A stretch of DNA of 64,000 nucleotides from Candidatus Latescibacterota bacterium (GTDB lineage Bacteria > Latescibacterota > UBA2968), in contig JAJDYX010000015.1 in assembly GCA_022824945.1 (NCBI GenBank), forward strand, positions 124,001 through 188,000, in the 5' to 3' direction. Both the position numbers and the translations under genes were made by a program. Positions within the stretch are counted from its first letter, which is position 1, and each line of letters opens with the position of its first letter. The notes below the pieces were generated by a model. That model worked only from the letters and a program-made list of their open reading frames with translations. It did not search any database and had not been told where the DNA came from. This document shows positions 25,420-33,909 of this stretch, in pieces.

Positions 25420-27990
25420 ATGATTGCGTATCTAAAAAAAATAAAAAATCGAACATACGAAATTCTCGAAGTCGCTGGTCCTGGCGACTTGTTCAGCCGG
25501 CGAATCAACTGGGCAATACTCGCTCTTGTGCTTTTTAGTACGGGTGTTCAATGCCTCGACATCTGGTGGCCGAAAACCCTCGTGGAGTATCTGCAGCGGT
25601 TCGAGTGGTGGCCAAGTAACGATATCCTGCATTATTATTTTCTCTATTATTCTTACTGGTTCGAATGGCTTTTTATTGGTTTGCTCATTGTCGAATATCT
25701 GGCTCGTATGTGGTCTGTCCATGCAGCTGGGGGAACGCGCCTGGCTACTCGGCTGCGTTTTGGACTTCGTCCGCTACAGATCGCTGATCTCATCGTCATT
25801 CTGCATTTTTTCTTTCCCATCGTGTTGTTCGATCTGCGATTGCTGCGTCTGTTGCGCTGCCCGCGATTGGTCGATCTCATTCGTCTCACCCATAACTACG
25901 TCGATCCGCCAGAGGAGATTACAGGCTACAGAACAGCCATTGGGAACATCCGACGCCAGCTATCTGAAGTGCGCCAGACAGTACGTGCGGAACAGGAGAA
26001 GGATTTGCATACCGTTCGCCAGCACGCGGAGTCCGCAATTGAGGATTTGAGAAGGATACAACAAGACGTATCGATCCAGCTGCGCCGCCGTCCTCAGGCT
26101 CTGAAAGATTCACTTCCGCAGACGCGAGAAACCGTGCAACACATTTTCGACTCGTTTCGTGCGGATTTGTGTAATCCCAATATGTTGGCTGAGGTGGAGG
26201 CTTTAAATCGGGACGCATTCCGAAACTCCGCCATGGTTTTCGACAATGTGTCGGAGAAGGTTAGTTATGAGCACGATCTGAATTGGAAAGGTCGAACAAG
26301 CTACCGGATTATTCCACTGCGCCAGATTGGCGCATCCCATTTCAGTGGTCTGGAGAATAGGGCCGATACCTCTTATCAGCAATTCGAAAAAATCCGTGTT
26401 GAAGGATCGCTCGAGGGTTTGGACAGTGTGTTTAGTACGCTGAGATATGTTCTCAATACGGTTGATAATGGCCTGTCGCAAGGCGATGGTACACTATTGC
26501 CCGATGTTCAGATGGGCTTCAATCGCGCGATCAATCGATTGCGAGACCTCAACGACTATACCCGAATGGCGTGGGAGTCGCTGCTGTGGGAGCTTGAATG
26601 CGAGCATCAAGAGCGGTTGGAACTGGTCGGTCAGGACGCTGCCCGTTATGGTCGGATTGTGTTCTATCTTGCAAAGCTCGGGCGATTTGTCCGCCAGAGA
26701 ACTCTGACAGCCCTGAGAGCGTGCAGACAGGTATTGCTGCGCCTGTTGTCATTCTTTCGAGTGCAGGGGATTGCGCTATTTAATGCTGTCTCCAGTATCA
26801 TCAAACCCGCGTTGCGCCGCCTGGGTTTGATGGCACCGGCCGAGCGCGAAGTTCGTCTGGCACTCGACGAAGCCAATTTGGAATCGATCAGACATCTCGG
26901 ACTGCCCGAAGACTATATCGCCCATTTCGCTTTCGATTCCTTGAATGACGAGGCATTATTTGTCGGATTTGACGACGAGTTGGCTACTATTGAACAGGCG
27001 ATTCAGCGCTGGGAAGATGGTCTTACTTCTTCCTTTATCTTATTCGGACAGCGAAGTGCGGGCAAAACGACGTTGCTGAATATTGCTGTCTTGCGATTGT
27101 TCGACGACGCTTCGGTTGTAACTCGATCCGCAATTGAGCGCAAGATGACGACCGGACCTGAACTGGTGTCTTATCTGGCAAATATTCTTGAGATCGAAAA
27201 TGTGGCGAGCTTTGATGATCTGGCACGGAGCTTGTTGCAGGGTCCGCGACGCGCTGTGATACTCGAAGGGTGCCACAATTTGTTTTTCAAACGTATTGGT
27301 GGTCTGGATGCGGTCCAGCACCTTCTATGGCTCATCGCGCGTACGAATCACCACATACTCTGGGGTATTTCTCTTGACCAGCATGCGCGCAACTATCTCG
27401 GTATGTGGCTGCCTCTGAATCGCCTATTTCACTTTGAGGTCGGAATTCGCGCGTGGCAACCAGTGGCGTTACAGATGCTGATTATGCAGCGTCACAACCA
27501 GAGTGGCTACCGTTTGCGCTATGCGATAAATAAGGAGTTGGAAAAAGTTTTGCGGCGGCGTGTGCATCGCTGGCGACGGCCAGAAGAGCCAGCCGTTCAG
27601 GACGCGCTGGCCCAGATCTATTTCAAAAATCTGGCGGAGATCTGCAAGGAGAATATTTCTGTCGCTCTTCTGTACTGGTTGCGGTCACTTGAGTCTTCGG
27701 AAAACGAACTCCTTATGGTTAATCCTGTTAGCGAAATTGACCTTGGTATTGTGCGGGGTTTCTCGCTTGATCAGGCTTTTATTTTAATCGCGGTTTTGCA
27801 GCACGACAATCTTACTGCCGCCGAATTATCGACAATACTCGACAAAGACCTCATCCAGACCAGACTGGAACTCGAGATTCTGTGGAACGATAATATTCTC
27901 GAGTTCGATCAGGAATCGACGCGTTTTCGCATCAATCCTATCGGTTTGAACGCCGTAGAGGAAATGCTGGAAGGACGCGGTCTCTTGTAA
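25420..27990 (+). CDS. Voltage-sensor-domain protein fused to a P-loop NTPase
   Basis: An 856-residue protein with an apparently new architecture. N-terminal S1-S4 voltage-sensor-like domain: S1 about 30-47; S2 about 78-97 with VEYLARMW, as in Kv channels; S3 about 118-134 with D123; and S4 about 136-155, with Arg at 140, 143, 146 and 149, exactly every third residue. No pore helix or selectivity filter follows. Residues 165-500 are long helices, including a basic hydrophobic stretch near 415-475. A STAND/AAA-like NTPase follows, with Walker A GQRSAGKTT (543-551) and a Walker-B-like VILEG (613-617). The C-terminus (about 780-856) looks like a winged helix. It leads a five-gene channel cluster, so it may couple membrane voltage to ATP-dependent control of the channels. 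Confidence 0.8.
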   Translation: MIAYLKKIKNRTYEILEVAGPGDLFSRRINWAILALVLFSTGVQCLDIWWPKTLVEYLQRFEWWPSNDILHYYFLYYSYWFEWLFIGLLIVEYLARMWSVHAAGGTRLATRLRFGLRPLQIADLIVILHFFFPIVLFDLRLLRLLRCPRLVDLIRLTHNYVDPPEEITGYRTAIGNIRRQLSEVRQTVRAEQEKDLHTVRQHAESAIEDLRRIQQDVSIQLRRRPQALKDSLPQTRETVQHIFDSFRADLCNPNMLAEVEALNRDAFRNSAMVFDNVSEKVSYEHDLNWKGRTSYRIIPLRQIGASHFSGLENRADTSYQQFEKIRVEGSLEGLDSVFSTLRYVLNTVDNGLSQGDGTLLPDVQMGFNRAINRLRDLNDYTRMAWESLLWELECEHQERLELVGQDAARYGRIVFYLAKLGRFVRQRTLTALRACRQVLLRLLSFFRVQGIALFNAVSSIIKPALRRLGLMAPAEREVRLALDEANLESIRHLGLPEDYIAHFAFDSLNDEALFVGFDDELATIEQAIQRWEDGLTSSFILFGQRSAGKTTLLNIAVLRLFDDASVVTRSAIERKMTTGPELVSYLANILEIENVASFDDLARSLLQGPRRAVILEGCHNLFFKRIGGLDAVQHLLWLIARTNHHILWGISLDQHARNYLGMWLPLNRLFHFEVGIRAWQPVALQMLIMQRHNQSGYRLRYAINKELEKVLRRRVHRWRRPEEPAVQDALAQIYFKNLAEICKENISVALLYWLRSLESSENELLMVNPVSEIDLGIVRGFSLDQAFILIAVLQHDNLTAAELSTILDKDLIQTRLELEILWNDNILEFDQESTRFRINPIGLNAVEEMLEGRGLL

Positions 27991-28013
27991 TCTGAAACAG
28001 GAATCTGAACATA

Positions 28014-28838
28014 ATGGATACTTCCCCTCTCGAACAACTCACAGGAAACGGTGGCTTACATATTAACGCTGCCAAAATAGTGGCTGTCCTGCTGGTGATT
28101 GCGGTCGCTTATGCGATGACAGCCGTCATTCGTCTTGCGTTGGATTTCGGAGCCAGCAGATTCCCTTCGCATCGCTTGCTATTCAAGCGCGTTCAGCCCC
28201 TGCTGCGTATCGGTGTTTACGGGGTTGCGATTTATTACTGTATTGTTATTATCGCACCCGAACAGAATACTCTGTTCGCCCTGCTGGGGTCAATTGCTTT
28301 GGCACTTGGGCTTGCCGCAAAAGACCTGCTCAACGATCTTATTGGCGGTATTGTCGTGTTGTTTGATCGTTCCTTCCAAATTGGCGATCGCGTGACGGTT
28401 GGCTCTTATTACGGCGAAGTTGTGTCGATTGGTCTGCGCAGCACAAAGCTACAGACGACCGATGACTCACTCGTTACCGTGCCGAACTCTACGTTGCTGA
28501 CTTCTGAGGTGTCGAATACCAATGCCGGAAATCTCGATTGCCAGGTTGTTGTAGATATATATTTGCCAGCACGGACTGATTTGAAGGAGATTGAGGATGT
28601 GGCTCGCGAGGCTGTGTTGACATCCAGGCTCGCATATCTTAAAAAGCCGGTGGTGGTCAATGTCAAGGACAAATTTGAAGAGACGCATCTGACGCATCTC
28701 GTGGTGAAGGCGTACGTATTTGACACGCGCTACGAGAACGATTTCGCTGCCGATCTTACCCGCCGCATTAAGAAGGAATTGTCCAGGCGCAAGCTCATTC
28801 CGTCTGATGTGCGTTTTACCGATGTTGTTGATGATTGA
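28014..28838 (+). CDS. MscS-family mechanosensitive channel
   Basis: A 274-residue protein with about three membrane segments (residues 20-42, 62-85 and 90-115). The last is the glycine/alanine-rich pore helix (LLGSIALALGLAAKDLLNDLIGG), followed by the MscS beta-domain (FQIGDRVTVGSYYGEVVSIGLRST, VPNSTL near 155) and a C-terminal alpha-beta domain. Such channels open when membrane tension rises and release ions and solutes. It lies 23 bases after the voltage-sensor NTPase gene and is followed by the RCK channel gene. Confidence 0.92.
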   Translation: MDTSPLEQLTGNGGLHINAAKIVAVLLVIAVAYAMTAVIRLALDFGASRFPSHRLLFKRVQPLLRIGVYGVAIYYCIVIIAPEQNTLFALLGSIALALGLAAKDLLNDLIGGIVVLFDRSFQIGDRVTVGSYYGEVVSIGLRSTKLQTTDDSLVTVPNSTLLTSEVSNTNAGNLDCQVVVDIYLPARTDLKEIEDVAREAVLTSRLAYLKKPVVVNVKDKFEETHLTHLVVKAYVFDTRYENDFAADLTRRIKKELSRRKLIPSDVRFTDVVDD

Positions 28839-28852
28839 AAAGGTGGTTTGTA

Positions 28853-30829
28853 TTGGAAAATTTTTTTTTACAACTGCGATCGCGAACGACTGACCCGTTT
28901 GCGCGAATAAAAAATTATCTGAAATTTCGCGTTGAGCGATTGTTGTTGCTGGGCGTCCGCTTTCATCTGCTGGTCATTGCTTCGGTAATCGGGTTGGTTG
29001 CCGTTGGTGGTGGTTTGCTGGTGCAGGCTACGGACGCGCCTTTTGATGATCGCGAAACAGCTATCTGGTGGGCATTTTTGCGTTTGACTGATCCGGGTTA
29101 TTTAGGGGATGACGAAGGGCTTGCCCGTCGCGTGATTTCAACGATGGTGACAGTGCTGGGCTATGTGCTTTTTATGGGGTCATTGATCGCGATTATGACG
29201 CAGTGGCTCAATCAGACGATTCGCAATTTTGAGCGCGGGCTTACGCCGATTGTGCGTCGCAACCATATTTTGATTCTGGGATGGACCAATCGCACGTCCG
29301 AAATTGTCAGCGAGTTGATGCGTGCTGAAGGGCGCGTGCGTCGGTTTTTACAACTGCGCGGTGCGCGTGGGTTACATGTGGTGATTCTGTCTGAAGATGT
29401 GAGTTTGGAGCGCACAGTGGAATTGCGGAGAGCACTCGGTCGTTTGTGGAATGCCAAGAAGATCACGTTTCGGTCGGGAATACCCCTGCGAATAGAACAT
29501 CTGGAGCGCGTAGATTTCAAAAATGCGAGTGTCATTATTTTGCCCGGTGCTGATTTTGCTTATGGCAGTGCGGATGAATCGGATATGCGTATTGTAAAAA
29601 CACTGATGTCGATATCGAATCAGGGTGGGAAGGGGGATACTAAAGAAGATCTGCCTTTGCTGGTGACGGAGATTTTCGATTCCGACAAAGTGGTTATGGC
29701 AAAGAAGGCTTATAGAGGCATTTTAGAAATTTTGGCGAGCGATGTTTTTATTACGCGATGTATGGCGCAAAATGTGCGTCATCCGGGATTGTCGCATGTG
29801 TTCCACGATATTTTGTCGCACGGGCTTGGCAATGAGGTCTATGTGCGAATGTCCGAGGAGTTTACGGGTTTTCGTTTTGGCGATCTATCAGGTGCGTATC
29901 CCAAAGCGATTTTGCTGGGTGTGGTGCGTCCCCAGGGTGAGGATTTTTGCCCTCTGCTCAATCCACCCGGGGATCTAATTTTGGAATCAGAAGACCGTCT
30001 GGTCTTTTTGGCAGAAGATTACGGGGATTGTGAACCCCTGAGAAATTATCAGATAGAACGCGTATCGCGTAAATTTCAGGAAGTGTCTTATGCAAGGGAA
30101 AAGGGCAAACGACGCGTCTTAATTTTGGGATGGAACCACAAAGCAGCGGATTTGCTCAAAGAGTTTGGCAGGCAGATCAACGAACTGTTTGAGGTCACGG
30201 TTTTGTCTCTTGTACCTGCGGCGCAAAGAGAAGCAGAGATAGAACAAAAAGGCATTGATCTGCGCCGCGTGGTTGTCGCCCATCGCGAAGGTGAGACTAC
30301 TTCGCTATCAAATTTAAGAAAAATGGAGCCAAGCGAGTATGATAATGTGGTTATTTTGGGCAGTGACTGGGTAGAGACACAGGAAGAGTCGGATGCGCGG
30401 ACCATTGTGGTACATCTGGTGCTGAGGAATGTGCTGGAGGAGAGTACCCATAAACCAGAAATTCTGGTCGATTTGCTGGATTCCGACAATGTGGCGTTGT
30501 TTGAAGATTACGATACCGAGGTATTGATTACGCCAATGATCGCAAGCCATGTGCTGGCACAGGTCGCGTTGCGTCGGGAACTCAATGTTGTTTATGAAGA
30601 GTTATTCGACGCCGGTGGTGCAGAGATTTTCTTTCGCCGGATTTCAGATTACGGCATAGCAGGTCAAAATGTGAGCTTTGGAGAGGTAAAAGAGATGTCG
30701 GCATGTCGGGGCGAAATTGCGCTGGGCATTCGTTTGCAAAACGGTGAGGTCGCGCTCAATCCGGCGCATGATGAACCGTATATGCTGGGTGAATCGGATG
30801 ATCTTATTGTATTGGTTCGGGAGGATTAA
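28853..30829 (+). CDS. CASTOR/POLLUX-type ion channel with RCK domains
   Basis: A 658-residue protein. The N-terminal part has two to three membrane segments (about 35-55 and 95-120) around a pore-like WWAFLRLTDPGYLGDDEG. Two RCK/Rossmann-like domains follow, starting near residues 130 (HILILGWTNRTSEIV) and 420 (RVLILGWNHKAADLL). This order is that of CASTOR/POLLUX/DMI1-like channels, which in plants conduct cations at the nuclear envelope. Bacterial members exist but are poorly studied. TTG at 28853 is chosen because AAAGGTGG lies six bases before it; a TTG at 28835 overlapping the upstream stop lacks an RBS. The next gene begins two bases after its stop. Confidence 0.87.
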   Translation: MENFFLQLRSRTTDPFARIKNYLKFRVERLLLLGVRFHLLVIASVIGLVAVGGGLLVQATDAPFDDRETAIWWAFLRLTDPGYLGDDEGLARRVISTMVTVLGYVLFMGSLIAIMTQWLNQTIRNFERGLTPIVRRNHILILGWTNRTSEIVSELMRAEGRVRRFLQLRGARGLHVVILSEDVSLERTVELRRALGRLWNAKKITFRSGIPLRIEHLERVDFKNASVIILPGADFAYGSADESDMRIVKTLMSISNQGGKGDTKEDLPLLVTEIFDSDKVVMAKKAYRGILEILASDVFITRCMAQNVRHPGLSHVFHDILSHGLGNEVYVRMSEEFTGFRFGDLSGAYPKAILLGVVRPQGEDFCPLLNPPGDLILESEDRLVFLAEDYGDCEPLRNYQIERVSRKFQEVSYAREKGKRRVLILGWNHKAADLLKEFGRQINELFEVTVLSLVPAAQREAEIEQKGIDLRRVVVAHREGETTSLSNLRKMEPSEYDNVVILGSDWVETQEESDARTIVVHLVLRNVLEESTHKPEILVDLLDSDNVALFEDYDTEVLITPMIASHVLAQVALRRELNVVYEELFDAGGAEIFFRRISDYGIAGQNVSFGEVKEMSACRGEIALGIRLQNGEVALNPAHDEPYMLGESDDLIVLVRED

Positions 30830-30831
30830 GT

Positions 30832-31722
30832 ATGAATCCCTGGGATAATTTACGCAAGGTAATTGAGGAACCACTCATTTCTTTTGGCGAAATAGAAATA
30901 ACGCCAGCTATTTTGCTGACGGCTACGCTGATTATCCTCATTGCGTATAGTATATCGCGATTTTTGCAACGCATGTTGCGGCGTAGCGTGTTTGAACAGA
31001 TACATATAAATAAAGGTTCGCAGTCAGCTATATGTCGCTTATTGCACATTGTTATCATGTGCATTGGCGTATTTATCGCCATAGAATATACCGGGATTAA
31101 TCTGACGACATTGGCTGCTGTTAGTGCGGTCTTGCTGGTGGGGATTGGTTTGGGGCTACAAACGATTACCCACAATTTTATCAGCGGACTCATTATGTTG
31201 TTTGAGCGGCCGGTACAAGAGGGAGATTTTGTGGAGGTAGATGGCGTGCAGGGCCGTGTGCAGGCGGTCAATGCCTATAGCACAAAGGTCTATACCCTGG
31301 ACAATGTGACGATTATTGTGCCCAATTCAAAATTTTTGTCTGAAAATGTCACAAACTGGAGCTTTGAAGAGTCAAAAGTGCGTATTCACGCATCGGTGGG
31401 TGTGTCTTATGGTGCCGATGTGGAATTGGTCGCGGAGACGTTGTTGGAGGTTGGGCGAGCGCATCCAGAGGTTTTGTCCGATCCCGAACCGCAGATGCAG
31501 TTTCTGGGCTTTGGCGATAGTTCTCTAAATTTTGATTTGCTGGTTTGGATTGAGGATCCACCCCGTCAGTTATTTGTGATCAGTGATTTGAATTTTGCAA
31601 TTGTCCGGGCATTTCGCGAGCGGGATATTACCATTCCATTCCCACAGCGGGATTTGCATGTGCGAAGTGCCGTGCCAATGAGTGTGGCTACACAAGCGGA
31701 TGGTAATGCCAAAAAAGAATAA
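30832..31722 (+). CDS. MscS-family mechanosensitive channel
   Basis: A 296-residue MscS-type protein. Membrane segments at about 20-40, 65-85 and 90-120; the third (LAAVSAVLLVGIGLGLQTITHNFISGL) is the pore helix. The beta-domain carries VQEGDFVEVDGVQGRVQAVNAYST and VPNSKFLSENVTNW, very close to the family consensus, and a C-terminal alpha-beta domain follows. It starts two bases after the RCK channel stop, so it is translationally coupled. It is more canonical than the first MscS gene of the cluster. Confidence 0.94.
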   Translation: MNPWDNLRKVIEEPLISFGEIEITPAILLTATLIILIAYSISRFLQRMLRRSVFEQIHINKGSQSAICRLLHIVIMCIGVFIAIEYTGINLTTLAAVSAVLLVGIGLGLQTITHNFISGLIMLFERPVQEGDFVEVDGVQGRVQAVNAYSTKVYTLDNVTIIVPNSKFLSENVTNWSFEESKVRIHASVGVSYGADVELVAETLLEVGRAHPEVLSDPEPQMQFLGFGDSSLNFDLLVWIEDPPRQLFVISDLNFAIVRAFRERDITIPFPQRDLHVRSAVPMSVATQADGNAKKE

Positions 31723-31746
31723 AAAACAAAAAGGAGGAGAAGAGAC

Positions 31747-32718
31747 ATGGCAGACACATTGACGGTCACGCAAGATACATTGAAGACGGTTGTGACGCGG
31801 ACCAGGCCATTTGATTATGTGCGAAATATCAAGCTGTCGATGACAGAGACTCTGGGAGAGTCCATAGTCGGTATTTTATATGCGGTTGTGATATTGATTG
31901 TGTTGCTGTTTGCCTATAAGATATCGAAGAGATTGATCATTCTCGCTATGGAGGAACACCATCGCACCGATGCACAAATTCGGCAGTTTTTAACGATGTG
32001 GCGGTATTCGTTTATGCTGGTTGGTATTGTTTTTGTCATTGTGAGTTTGTCGGGATCTCTGGCTGCAATGGGGCTGACGGTTGCTTTTGTCAGTATGATT
32101 TTGGGCTGGTCTCTTCAGCGGCCGGTAACGGGCGTGGCAGCATGGTTGATGGTGATGATTAAGCGGCCTTTTAAGATTGGAGATCGCATTATTATTCAGG
32201 GTGTGCGGGGCGATGTTTTGGAGATTTCGCCAACGCATATTTTGCTGGGTGAGGTCGGTGGTACAATAGGCGGTGAAGAGTCTTCTAACCGCGGTATTTT
32301 GATTCCCAATGCGGTGTTGTTTGACCAGATGGTGATCAATTATGCTGTGTCTGAAGAGACGAAGTATATTCTGGATGAGGTGCCCATAAGGGTGTCCTAC
32401 GATTCAGATTACAAACTGGCGGAGAAAACGCTGATTACCTGTGCGCGGGAAGTGACGGGGACAATTGTAGAAGAAACAGGGAAAGAACCCGAGGTGCGAG
32501 CGGAGTTTTTTGATTCGGGGGTTATGATGCGTTTGCGCTATCAATCAATTGCCGTAGAGCGACAAAAGATATCGACTGCTATTGTTGCGAATGTCGTGGA
32601 GGCGTTTGCAAAAAGCGACCGCCTCGGTTTTGCGTATCCACACTCAGCGGTGGAATATAAATCGGTTGAGAGCGCTTCCCTTCCACCGATGTTTAAGGAA
32701 GTAAGTCTCAACACATAA
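31747..32718 (+). CDS. MscS-like channel protein, divergent
   Basis: A 323-residue protein, the last of the five-gene cluster, with a strong AAGGAGG RBS. Membrane segments lie at about 38-60, 80-105 and 108-135. The pore-type region (AAMGLTVAFVSMILGWSLQRPVTG) lacks the glycine-alanine regularity of classical MscS. The beta-domain is present (FKIGDRIIIQGVRGDVLEISPTHILL) with an insert containing GGTIGGEESSNRG before the IPNAVLFD motif. It may be a modulatory or differently gated member. It ends 87 bases before a strong terminator. Confidence 0.87.
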   Translation: MADTLTVTQDTLKTVVTRTRPFDYVRNIKLSMTETLGESIVGILYAVVILIVLLFAYKISKRLIILAMEEHHRTDAQIRQFLTMWRYSFMLVGIVFVIVSLSGSLAAMGLTVAFVSMILGWSLQRPVTGVAAWLMVMIKRPFKIGDRIIIQGVRGDVLEISPTHILLGEVGGTIGGEESSNRGILIPNAVLFDQMVINYAVSEETKYILDEVPIRVSYDSDYKLAEKTLITCAREVTGTIVEETGKEPEVRAEFFDSGVMMRLRYQSIAVERQKISTAIVANVVEAFAKSDRLGFAYPHSAVEYKSVESASLPPMFKEVSLNT

Positions 32719-32804
32719 TGAATGGTTAGAGCACGGAATGGCTTTGTTGTACGAAAAAAAAGAAAAGAAGCTGTCTTAACCCTCCAGCACCTCAATCATG
32801 GCTG

Positions 32805-32840
32805 AAAAAGCCCCGGGCGTTAGATAACGTCCGGGGCTTC
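32805..32840. terminator. Bidirectional terminator between channel cluster and psp genes
   Basis: A long stem: GAAAAAGCCCCGG before the loop and CCGGGGCTTC after it (32804-32840), with inner GCGTT/AACGT pairing. It is flanked by A-rich sequence on the left and TATT on the right, between convergent genes. The core is homologous to the terminator at 22824-22859. Confidence 0.85.
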
Positions 32841-32860
32841 TATTCATTAGCGCCAATCAT

Positions 32861-33049
32861 TTAATACGTAACCTGATGTCTATCTCTCGTAATCAACCGA
32901 TATCCCAGATAAACCAGCACCACGGGAATTGCGACCTTCAATGCAAAAATCAAAATACTAAAAATCGTTCCAATGAAAGCCACCAGCAAGCAAAATGCAA
33001 CAATCCCACCGACGATCACTAAAACAATGCCAAATAAGTTTGCCAGCAT
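32861..33049 (-). CDS. Small membrane protein (62 aa) downstream of pspA
   Basis: A 62-residue protein with one or two hydrophobic segments (residues 4-25 and 28-50) and a basic tail (RLITRDRH). Its ATG lies two bases after the PspA stop, with GAGGAG as RBS, so it is coupled to pspA. It resembles in size and place the small Psp membrane partners (PspB, PspC or PspG-like), but no specific family was recognised. Confidence 0.65.
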   Translation of the reverse strand: MLANLFGIVLVIVGGIVAFCLLVAFIGTIFSILIFALKVAIPVVLVYLGYRLITRDRHQVTY

Positions 33050-33051
33050 AA

Positions 33052-33723
33052 TTACTTCTCCTCTTCAGATTTATCATCCTGGTCTGCGCTTTGTTTTATC
33101 TTCTCCTTCAACACCTGCATCTCGGCTTCAACCTGCTGCTTTCGCTCCAGTTGCTCAAACTCTTCTTGCAACTGTGCATCGCCTGCCATCTCGGCATAGA
33201 TTTCAGCAGTCGCTTCCTCGCGCGCCACATCCCGAACAAACCGATCATAAGCCGCCACACGCGCATCTTGTCGCATCTCCTGCACCACCACCTGTTTGCG
33301 AATCGCCAGCGTGCTTTGTTGTGCGCGGGCAGACGCCAACTTCGCTTTCAGCTCTGCGAGTCGCTGCTTCAGCGTCGCAGTCACCTCTTCTGCTTCCTCC
33401 CGTGCTTTTTGCAGTGTATTGACCGCCTCATCAACCACCACCTTCTGAAACAATGCTTTGCGCGCCAGTTCCTCCTCACCGGCATCCATAGCATCCTCTG
33501 CCTTGCGCGTCCACAAAGCCGACTCTTCCCGCTTCTGTGCAATCCGACGCGCCAGCAACTTCTCACTGGCCATCGCCTGTGCCACGGCAACCACCGCATC
33601 ATCCAGCGCGTCCTCCATATCCCGCACCATCTGTCGCACCATCTTCTTCGGATCCTCCATCTTATTCAGAACATCGTCAACCTCAGCGCGGACCACATTG
33701 CTTATTCTTGAAAAAGTGCCCAT
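33052..33723 (-). CDS. pspA: PspA/IM30 (phage-shock / Vipp1) family protein
   Basis: A 223-residue, almost wholly helical coiled-coil protein. The N-terminal MGTFSRISNVVRAEVDDVLNKMEDP is the membrane-binding amphipathic helix typical of PspA/IM30, followed by MVRQMVRDME and heptad-rich helices to about residue 190, then an acidic/basic tail. PspA rods stabilise stressed membranes and maintain the proton motive force. AAGGAG lies seven bases before the ATG. A perfect sigma-54 promoter lies 48-63 bases upstream, as for E. coli pspA. No PspF is visible; the nearest sigma-54 activator is the response regulator at 19428. Confidence 0.93.
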   Translation of the reverse strand: MGTFSRISNVVRAEVDDVLNKMEDPKKMVRQMVRDMEDALDDAVVAVAQAMASEKLLARRIAQKREESALWTRKAEDAMDAGEEELARKALFQKVVVDEAVNTLQKAREEAEEVTATLKQRLAELKAKLASARAQQSTLAIRKQVVVQEMRQDARVAAYDRFVRDVAREEATAEIYAEMAGDAQLQEEFEQLERKQQVEAEMQVLKEKIKQSADQDDKSEEEK

Positions 33724-33770
33724 GGCATATCTCCTTTCGGTTTTTGATTATTGATCACATCTATCTCTAT

Positions 33771-33786
33771 GCAATATCCGTGCCAA
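33771..33786 (-). promoter_or_regulatory. Sigma-54 (-24/-12) promoter of pspA
   Basis: Reading the minus strand, TTGGCACGGATATTGC (33786-33771) matches the consensus with GG and GC 12 bp apart. A start near 33760 gives a 5' leader of about 37 bases to the pspA ATG. No CGACA/TGTCG palindrome was seen upstream, so the activator may differ from that of the MscS gene. Confidence 0.88.
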
Positions 33787-33842
33787 AACACCCTTCAGGT
33801 AATATCTTATTGTTTTTTATAGAAATAAAATTTTCCAAGAAC

Positions 33843-33885
33843 AAAAAAAACCGCCTGTATTGGCGAAATAAGCCAACACAGACGG
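33843..33885 (-). terminator. Terminator of the TonB-PorV operon
   Basis: On the minus strand CCGTCTGT and ACAGGCGG (33885-33878 with 33858-33851) form a stem extended by TTGGC/GCCAA, followed by eight T. It ends the operon that finishes with the PorV-like gene, just upstream of the pspA promoter. Confidence 0.88.
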
Positions 33886-33909
33886 TTAAATACACCTATG
33901 AGAAGCTAT

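Noticed and set aside
27222..27240. TGGCACG-N4-TTGT resembling a sigma-54 promoter
   Set aside because: It lies inside the NTPase-coding part of the VSD gene, the -12 element is imperfect and no gene starts nearby.
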